Shown piece by piece: positions 5,979 through 10,533 of a stretch of 10,533 bases of DNA. Under the pieces are notes generated by a model that had not been told where the DNA came from, ran no database searches, and saw only the letters and a list, made by a program, of their open reading frames with translations. Within the stretch, counting starts at the first letter, position 1; every line of letters starts with the position of its first letter. This DNA comes from Clostridiaceae bacterium (GTDB taxonomy: Bacteria > Bacillota > Clostridia > Acetivibrionales > DTU013). A program made the translations under genes and the position numbers. The DNA lies in assembly GCA_012799845.1 (NCBI GenBank), contig JAAZKL010000036.1, positions 1 through 10,533 on the forward strand, given 5' to 3'.

Positions 5979-7007
5979 ATGAGCAAGGCACTAATTACAG
6001 GCATTACAGGGCAGGATGGTTCTTATCTTGCAGAGTTTTTACTGGAAAAAGGCTATGAAGTGCACGGGCTTATCAGAAGAAGCAGCACGGACAATACTGA
6101 AAGAATAAATCACCTGCTCGACGGGCCGAAAAAAGTAACTTTGCATTACGGCGATATGACCGACGGAAGCAGTCTTATCAGACTGCTGTACAGGATAGAA
6201 CCCACCGAAGTATACAATCTGGCCGCCCAGAGCTATGTAAAGGTTTCGTTCGACACGCCGGAATTCACGACAGATGTGAATGCTGTCGGCACGGTCAGGC
6301 TGCTGGAAAGCATCCGCGAAGTAAATCCGGGCATAAAATTCTACCAGGCTTCTTCCAGCGAACTGTTCGGCAAAGTGCAGGAAAAACCCCAAAACGAAAA
6401 CACACCGTTCTATCCCAGAAGCCCCTATGCTGCAAGCAAGCTTTATGCATACTGGATCACCGTCAACTATAGAGAAGCATACAACCTGTTCGCCTGCAAC
6501 GGGATACTCTTCAACCACGAGTCCCCAAGAAGGGGCAAAAACTTCGTCACCAGAAAGATCACGACCAGCATCGCCGACATCCTTGCTGGAAAACTGGACT
6601 GCTTATATCTCGGCAATCTTGATGCGAAAAGAGACTGGGGGTTTGCCGGCGATTATGTCAAAGCTATGTGGCTGATACTCCAGCAGGACGAACCCGATGA
6701 TTATGTAGTTGCAACAGGAGAAACGCATACGGTAAGGGAATTCTGCGAACTTGCTTTTAGAAATGCCGGGATCGACCTGGTCTGGGAAGGCCAAGGTCTG
6801 GATGAAAAAGGTGTGGATAAAGCCACCGGCAGAGTACTGGTCAAAGTCAGCAGCGAGTTTTTCAGGCCGACGGAAGTGGATCTGTTGCTGGGTGATCCTT
6901 CAAAAGTAAAGAAAAAGCTTGGCTGGAAACCCAAAACCTCATTTGAAGAATTGGTCGCAATGATGGTAAAGAGCGACATCCGGGCTGCGGGAGTGGAACT
7001 TCAATGA
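5979..7007 (+). CDS. gmd: GDP-mannose 4,6-dehydratase
   Basis: Converts GDP-D-mannose to GDP-4-keto-6-deoxy-D-mannose, the first step to GDP-L-fucose (also GDP-rhamnose or GDP-perosamine), in the cytoplasm. The 342 residues form a complete extended-SDR enzyme: NADP-binding GITGQDGSYLAEFLL with Gly8, Gly11 and Gly14, the RRSST loop at 33-37, NLAAQSYV near 80-87, ASSSELFG at 124-131 with catalytic Ser126 (Thr in E. coli) and Glu128, and YxxxK at Tyr150/Lys154. NHESPRRG (179-186) and RDWGFAGDYV are family signatures for substrate and tetramer contacts. The GDP-sugar site is intact. It is followed after 51 bp by fcl on the same strand, a two-gene operon. Confidence 0.97.
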   Translation: MSKALITGITGQDGSYLAEFLLEKGYEVHGLIRRSSTDNTERINHLLDGPKKVTLHYGDMTDGSSLIRLLYRIEPTEVYNLAAQSYVKVSFDTPEFTTDVNAVGTVRLLESIREVNPGIKFYQASSSELFGKVQEKPQNENTPFYPRSPYAASKLYAYWITVNYREAYNLFACNGILFNHESPRRGKNFVTRKITTSIADILAGKLDCLYLGNLDAKRDWGFAGDYVKAMWLILQQDEPDDYVVATGETHTVREFCELAFRNAGIDLVWEGQGLDEKGVDKATGRVLVKVSSEFFRPTEVDLLLGDPSKVKKKLGWKPKTSFEELVAMMVKSDIRAAGVELQ

Positions 7008-7058
7008 TCAGTTAATAAAGTTGCCTCTGGCTTTGCAACGTAACAAGGAGGGCTCGAC

Positions 7059-8006
7059 ATGGAAAAAGACAGCAGGATATATGTGGCAGGACACATAGGG
7101 ATGGTGGGATCAGCCATAATCAGGTGCCTTCAACAGAATGGCTATGAGAACATCATTAAGCGGACGCATTCGGAACTGGACCTGACAAACCAGTCGGAAA
7201 CCGAGAAATTCTTCGAGGAAAAAAGACCTGAATATGTTTTCCTGGCTGCCGCAAAAGTAGGCGGGATCCATGCGAACGACACATACCCCGCGGACTTCAT
7301 TATGGAAAACATGCTGATCGAATGCAATGTGATCCGCAGCGCTTTTAGAAACAACGTCAAAAAGCTGATGTTCCTCGGCAGCGCGTGTATCTATCCAAAA
7401 CTGTGCCCTCAGCCGATCAGGGAGGAATACCTGCTGACCGGCGCGCTGGAACCCACCAATGAGGCATACGCCATTGCCAAAATCTCCGGGATCAAAATGT
7501 GCCAGTCATACAACAAACAATACGGCACCCGGTACATCTCTGTCATGCCTGCCAATCTGTACGGCATAAACGACAGGTTCGACGAACACAACTCCCATGT
7601 GATCCCCTCAATGATAATAAAATTCCACAGGGCAAAATGCGAAAATCAGCAATTCGTTGAGTTGTGGGGCACAGGAAAGCCTTTGCGCGAATTTCTGTAT
7701 ATCGATGACATGGCCGAAGCATGCCTCTGGCTGATGCAGAACTACGAAAGCAGCGAACTGATAAATATCGGTTCAGGAAACGAAATCAGTATAAGAAAAC
7801 TTGCCGAAATTATACGTGAAGTCGTAGGCTTTCAGGGCGAAATCAGATTTGATGCTGCCAAACCCGACGGAACTCCACGAAGAGTCCTTGACAACTCGAA
7901 AATCCTGGCAACCGGCTGGAAACCAAAAGTAGATATGAAAGAAGGCATCCGCAGAGAATACGAGTACTATCTCAGTAAGTTGGGGACAGTTCTGCAAAAT
8001 GACTGA
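7059..8006 (+). CDS. fcl: GDP-L-fucose synthase (GDP-4-keto-6-deoxy-mannose 3,5-epimerase/4-reductase)
   Basis: Takes the Gmd product through 3,5-epimerisation and NADPH-dependent 4-reduction to GDP-L-fucose. AGGAGG lies seven bases before ATG 7059. The 315-residue protein has GHIGMVGSA (nucleotide binding, 11-19), AAAKVGGI (63-70), and the catalytic set expected from E. coli Fcl (Ser107, Tyr136, Lys140, Cys109, His179), here Ser108, Tyr137, Lys141, Cys110 and His180. ANLYGIND and REFLYIDDMAEA are further family motifs. The last eight residues (LGTVLQND) and the stop codon are supplied by the first unit of the downstream repeat array; the natural end was probably close to EYYLSK. The fold should be unaffected, as the tail lies past the last helix. 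No intrinsic terminator is evident. Confidence 0.96.
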   Translation: MEKDSRIYVAGHIGMVGSAIIRCLQQNGYENIIKRTHSELDLTNQSETEKFFEEKRPEYVFLAAAKVGGIHANDTYPADFIMENMLIECNVIRSAFRNNVKKLMFLGSACIYPKLCPQPIREEYLLTGALEPTNEAYAIAKISGIKMCQSYNKQYGTRYISVMPANLYGINDRFDEHNSHVIPSMIIKFHRAKCENQQFVELWGTGKPLREFLYIDDMAEACLWLMQNYESSELINIGSGNEISIRKLAEIIREVVGFQGEIRFDAAKPDGTPRRVLDNSKILATGWKPKVDMKEGIRREYEYYLSKLGTVLQND

Positions 8007-8257
8007 ACCGGGGGGACAGTTCTTCAGAATGACTGAACCGGGGATCAGTTCAGTGAAGGGGGACAGTTCTTCAGAATAACATCCTGAGGAACGGCATCCT
8101 GAGGGACTCCTGAGGGACAGTCCTTCAGAATCCCTGGATAGCTCCGTGAAACTTGGGGACAGTTCTTCAGAATTTCAGGGTCTGCCCTCGAAACTCAGAG
8201 ACAGTTCTGCGAAACTTCGTAACCTACCCTCAGAAATCGGGGACAGTTCTCGAATAA
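7982..8257 (+). repeat. Degenerate array of the GGGGACAGTTCTTCAGAAT repeat
   Basis: Eight units start at about 7982, 8012, 8040 (degenerate), 8059, 8113, 8155, 8198 and 8239. Units at 8012, 8059 and 8155 match the 19-bp consensus exactly. The first two share a tail, ATGACTGAACCGGG, with a 30-bp period. From 8113 on the spacing is 42, 43 and 41 bp with related spacers ending in a GAAAct-like string. All units point the same way. A second short repeat, CATCCTGAGG, occurs at 8080 and 8095. ACTGAAC (8032-8038) and GTTCAGT (8048-8054) form a dyad. No transposase is present in the window. Confidence 0.85.
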
Positions 8258-8471
8258 ATGTCGCTTAAAAGATCATGACAGGAGGACATTATTACATCCT
8301 CCCGTCTTGCCCGCGCCGGATTATTGCTCTGTATGCGTCTCGCTCAGCAAGCTCCTCTTTCGACAATCGACTTATCCATAAATATTACACCTGGCTTCAC
8401 CCAACAAGCATCAAGTTCTTCACGCTTGTTATCCTGAGTCTCACCGGCAAACATCTCATTCGACAGGCATA
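8258..8471. other. Intergenic stretch without a recognised gene
   Basis: No convincing gene is present between the repeat array and the DivIVA-like gene. It holds a hairpin at 8277-8306 (listed separately) and an AACAAGC/GCTTGTT dyad (8403-8409, 8424-8430). Confidence 0.5.
8266..8306 (-). terminator. Possible terminator of the DivIVA-like gene
   Basis: On the minus strand GACGGGAGGA pairs over 10 positions (one G.U) with TCCTCCTGTC around a 10-nt loop, followed after seven bases by TTTT. It lies about 165 bp past the stop codon, and the U-run is short and displaced. Confidence 0.4.
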
Positions 8472-8924
8472 TTACTCAACAAGCAATTGCCTGAGAACAT
8501 CCATCTGAGCCTGTATCAATGCTTCCGATTTGGTCTTGAACGTAAACACTTCACTCTTGAGTTGTTCATACTTCATCTGGATATTTCGCACCTTTTCGGC
8601 AGCATCATCGATTATTTTCTGTGCTTTTATCTCTGCTTCATCAACAATATTCTTCGCTTTGTCACATGCGTTAGCCTTTATTTGCTCCGCCGTATGCTGC
8701 GCAACCAGGATCGAATGCTGCAGAGATTCCTCGAGAACTTTGTAATGCTGCACTGCCTCGTTTAGGGACGCTATCTGGCATTTCAGCTCATTGGTATTGT
8801 TACTCATCTCGTTATAATCTTCGATTATTCTTGCAAGCACGGCATCCACCTGCTTTTTGCAATATCCGTCAAAAAGCGCCCTCTTGATTGTCATGCGGTT
8901 CAAATCAGCAGCGGTGTAATTCAC
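8472..8924 (-). CDS. DivIVA-domain coiled-coil protein
   Basis: DivIVA-family proteins bind negatively curved membrane at poles and septa through a short N-terminal domain and oligomerise by coiled coils. Here the N-terminus (MNYTAADLNRMTIKRAL, then FDGYCKKQVDAVL) follows the family pattern in which a D-x-x-x-K-x-F segment precedes GYxxxxVDxFL. Residues about 25-150 are heptad-like coiled coil, rich in Ala, Glu, Lys and Gln (AEIKAQKIIDDAAEKV). GTG 8924 was chosen as the start because GGGGGA (8937-8932) sits seven bases before it and the protein then begins at the domain. An upstream GTG at 8942 would give 156 residues. At about 150 residues it matches DivIVA/GpsB-like paralogs rather than the main division gene. 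It lies 60 bp downstream of the kinase-like gene. Confidence 0.8.
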   Translation of the reverse strand: MNYTAADLNRMTIKRALFDGYCKKQVDAVLARIIEDYNEMSNNTNELKCQIASLNEAVQHYKVLEESLQHSILVAQHTAEQIKANACDKAKNIVDEAEIKAQKIIDDAAEKVRNIQMKYEQLKSEVFTFKTKSEALIQAQMDVLRQLLVE

Positions 8925-8931
8925 ATGAACA

Positions 8932-8937
8932 TCCCCC
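8932..8937 (-). promoter_or_regulatory. Ribosome binding site choosing GTG 8924
   Basis: GGGGGA on the minus strand, seven bases before GTG 8924. It overlaps the coding frame that would start at GTG 8942. Confidence 0.5.
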
Positions 8938-8984
8938 AACACATATTTCTGTAACTATTCTATTCAAAACCCCGCTTGGACGAT

Positions 8985-9917
8985 TCAAATTTTTGAAGGC
9001 TTAGCTATATTCGTACGCGATAATGATCCAATCGGAGAAATGTCCCTGTCCTTTGCCGGAATCCTGAAATGGGAAAAATCCCGCGTCGTTATCATGTCGC
9101 AAATATCCCTGTACCACATGAAACTGCTGATATAGGCATAAAACCTGGCTCTTTCCATGCATGCAGGTGAAATCCGGCAGTATTTGCTAAGCCGCCGAAT
9201 AAAGCTCTCGCCCATATGGTCCAGAAGCGTGCCGATATCATAAGCCGGATCGCCAAACCCTGCATTGGTAAAACCAATGATGCCGTTGATTTTTCGTGAT
9301 TTCAAGTCAAACAGGATATGGGCAGGCATCAGATCACCATGGATGAACACCGGCTGAAATTCGAAAAATTCTTCATCGCTGATAACCGGCCGGGTTATTT
9401 GCTGCAGATACTCCTTTACATAGTTTGAGCAGTAGGGAGAGATTTTTCTTTCCAGTGCCTCGAGTTCAGTCAGCCAGTCTTCCCGTGTGAGATTCATCCT
9501 TGATTCTTCGATCCGCGCGGTTTTTGCTTTTTTGACCGGGATAGAATGCAGTTGCTCCAGAAAAGCCCCAATTTGCTTTGCAACGGTATCCTGCGTAAAG
9601 TGGTCCGATTTCAGCAAAGCATTCCGGTACAGCGGTGATCCTCTTATATATTCACGTTTGGTCACGTTTTGATCAACCAGTTCCACGTCCGGCAAAGGCA
9701 AGGCGATAAAATTCCGGACAAATCCGGTCACTTCCGCTTCATTCCTCAGGTAGACGGTACTCCAGTCATATTTTGCAAATTTGAACACCACTTCATTGTT
9801 TACGATTGCAATGTCGCTGTAACTCCCGTCGGTTTTGTTGAATACGATTTTTGACAGGTCCAGCTGGGGGAACCTGCTCCTTATGAATTCCATATATTTT
9901 AACTCGCTATAATGCAT
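8985..9917 (-). CDS. Aminoglycoside phosphotransferase/choline-kinase-fold protein, possible pseudokinase
   Basis: 310 residues with the APH fold. N-lobe: VVFKFAKY with the ATP-binding Lys46 and a following LRNEAEV helix Glu. Hinge region: KREYIRGSPLY. Catalytic loop: IHGDLMPAHILFD (192-204) with Asp195; the usual Asn is His200, as also known in macrolide phosphotransferases. The metal-binding segment, usually IDF, reads GIIGFTNAGFGDPAYD: the Asp is Gly215 (GGT). The rest of that motif, including GDPAYD, is intact. Without this Asp normal Mg-ATP phosphotransfer is doubtful, so this may be a pseudokinase or a mutant allele. The substrate is unknown; resistance is not implied. AGGAGA lies unusually far (about 13 bases) from ATG 9917. 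Upstream of and co-directional with the DivIVA-like gene. Confidence 0.85.
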   Translation of the reverse strand: MHYSELKYMEFIRSRFPQLDLSKIVFNKTDGSYSDIAIVNNEVVFKFAKYDWSTVYLRNEAEVTGFVRNFIALPLPDVELVDQNVTKREYIRGSPLYRNALLKSDHFTQDTVAKQIGAFLEQLHSIPVKKAKTARIEESRMNLTREDWLTELEALERKISPYCSNYVKEYLQQITRPVISDEEFFEFQPVFIHGDLMPAHILFDLKSRKINGIIGFTNAGFGDPAYDIGTLLDHMGESFIRRLSKYCRISPACMERARFYAYISSFMWYRDICDMITTRDFSHFRIPAKDRDISPIGSLSRTNIAKPSKI

Positions 9918-9947
9918 ATCGTTAACCGTCTCTCCTTTCAGTTGTTG

Positions 9948-10052
9948 AAATGAAGAACCATCTCCCTGACAAAATGAAGAACTGTCCCTCCTGCCTGCCC
10001 CACCTGCTTTGCATGCATATCTTCCTGCTTTATATAATGCAGAACTGTCCCC
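9948..10052 (-). repeat. Three dispersed-repeat copies past the glycosyltransferase gene
   Basis: On the minus strand copies lie at about 10052-10034 (GGGGACAGTTCTGCATTAT), 9989-9973 (AGGGACAGTTCTTCATT) and 9966-9948 (degenerate). The first has the GC variant also seen in the first unit after fcl. They fill most of the gap between the glycosyltransferase stop and the kinase-like start, in the sense direction of the upstream gene. Confidence 0.75.
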
Positions 10053-10062
10053 AAGCCAACTT

Positions 10063-10533
10063 TCAGTACAGCAGCTTGATATTGGTTTCCGGCCAGTCCT
10101 TGAGCCTCATTACAGTGTTCGAAAGGTTTGAGTACCCGTTTCCTATAAAGAAGTCGCACTGTGCGGCCAGATACGTGTCTTTGATTACTTCTATGGTGTC
10201 CTTGATCAGTTCCACGCCTTTATGCCGTTTATTCGGATATTCAAGAAGGTACGTTGGTATCCGTTGCTTCAGAGGACGTTTTTTACTGTCGGTGTACAAA
10301 AGCATTCCGTTCATGCCATACATCCTTTTATATTGTTTCAGGATTTTTTCAGAGTCGGTTATCAAGAACAGATGCCTTATGTTGTACCGGACGATGAATT
10401 GCCAAATATGAGGCTTGTAAAGTTCATTCAGATCGTAGATCTGCGCGACTTCATGCACGATGGCATTCGAATGGCAGTGGACACCGAGTATGGGCTTTTC
10501 ATCCCTGAAATCGGGCGTTATATTGATATATCT
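10063..10533 (-). CDS. Probable fucosyltransferase-fold glycosyltransferase (GT23/NodZ-like), N-terminus beyond window
   Basis: The frame is open from the window edge to a stop at 10063 (156 residues seen); the GTG at 10458 lies within the frame and is not the start. The visible part has the order seen at the C-terminus of NodZ and alpha-1,6-fucosyltransferases: a strand ILGVHCHSN, an HEVAQIYDL helix, HLFLITDSEKILKQYK (nucleotide-domain strand and helix), then VIKDTYLAAQCDFFIGNGYSNLSN, corresponding to the conserved D-x-Y-L-L-x-x-C-D region with a Ser/Asn loop binding the GDP moiety. The usual GVHxR arginine is replaced by His in VHCHSN. GDP-L-fucose made by the gmd-fcl operon would be the natural donor, but sugar and acceptor are inferred. 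It could be another GT-B enzyme. Confidence 0.55.
   Translation of the reverse strand, partial: RYINITPDFRDEKPILGVHCHSNAIVHEVAQIYDLNELYKPHIWQFIVRYNIRHLFLITDSEKILKQYKRMYGMNGMLLYTDSKKRPLKQRIPTYLLEYPNKRHKGVELIKDTIEVIKDTYLAAQCDFFIGNGYSNLSNTVMRLKDWPETNIKLLY

Noticed and set aside
8110..8128. Near-perfect palindrome CTGAGGGACAGTCCTTCAG as a terminator of fcl.
   Set aside because: The arms leave a one-base loop, which cannot form a normal RNA hairpin, and there is no T-run after it.
7982..8257. Possible CRISPR array.
   Set aside because: Repeats are degenerate, spacing ranges from 19 to 54 bp, later spacers resemble each other, single copies are scattered over the window, and there are no cas genes.
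8275..8508. 77-codon plus-strand ORF between the repeat array and the DivIVA-like gene.
   Set aside because: Its GGAGG lies after, not before, the ATG and is part of a hairpin. The product has no recognisable features and the 3' end overlaps the DivIVA-like gene.
9318..9330. His in place of Asn in the HGDxxxxN catalytic loop as evidence of inactivity.
   Set aside because: Macrolide phosphotransferases naturally have His at this place, so only the missing Asp in the following motif is considered unusual.

Overview
The window looks like a chromosomal segment of a mid-GC, endospore-forming Firmicute, probably a clostridium. The evidence is strong AGGAGG-type ribosome binding sites, sigma-A-like promoters, a CCA-encoding tRNA gene, a DivIVA-family protein, and two surface proteins with a BclA/exosporium-like C-terminal fold and no Sec signal peptide. 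The species cannot be named from the sequence alone.

Layout. Positions 1-673 (minus): a HAD-superfamily hydrolase cut by the window edge. It is divergent from a 66-residue gene of unknown function (837-1037). Positions 1111-1341 (minus): a PptA-like tautomerase. Positions 1419-1516 hold a small repeat/inverted-repeat element. Positions 1611-1685 (minus): tRNA-Thr(CGT), with a clear promoter and intrinsic terminator. Positions 1988-3230 and 3558-5435 (both minus): tandem paralogous surface proteins (DNRLRE + BclA-C-like + helical domain). The second also carries a right-handed beta-helix; the first has a one-base frameshift near its N-terminus. Positions 5436-5978: a long divergent intergenic region with a 22-codon mini-ORF behind a perfect ribosome binding site and a broken Gly/Ser/Cys-rich reading frame. 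Positions 5979-8006 (plus): gmd and fcl, the two steps from GDP-mannose to GDP-L-fucose. Positions 7982-8257: a degenerate array of a dispersed repeat, consensus GGGGACAGTTCTTCAGAAT. Positions 8472-8924 (minus): DivIVA-like coiled-coil protein. Positions 8985-9917 (minus): APH/choline-kinase-fold protein lacking a metal-binding Asp. Positions 10063-10533 (minus): the C-terminal part of a probable fucosyltransferase-fold glycosyltransferase.

How it may work together. gmd and fcl make GDP-L-fucose; the partial glycosyltransferase nearby resembles NodZ/GT23-type enzymes and could use it; the two BclA-like proteins are plausible spore or cell-surface acceptors. This grouping is an inference from proximity and family knowledge.

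The most unusual part is the dispersed 19-bp repeat. It forms the array after fcl, supplies the last codons of fcl, occurs as a 15-bp exact core inside the HAD coding sequence, and in three of four intergenic clusters lies at a gene 3' end in the sense direction.
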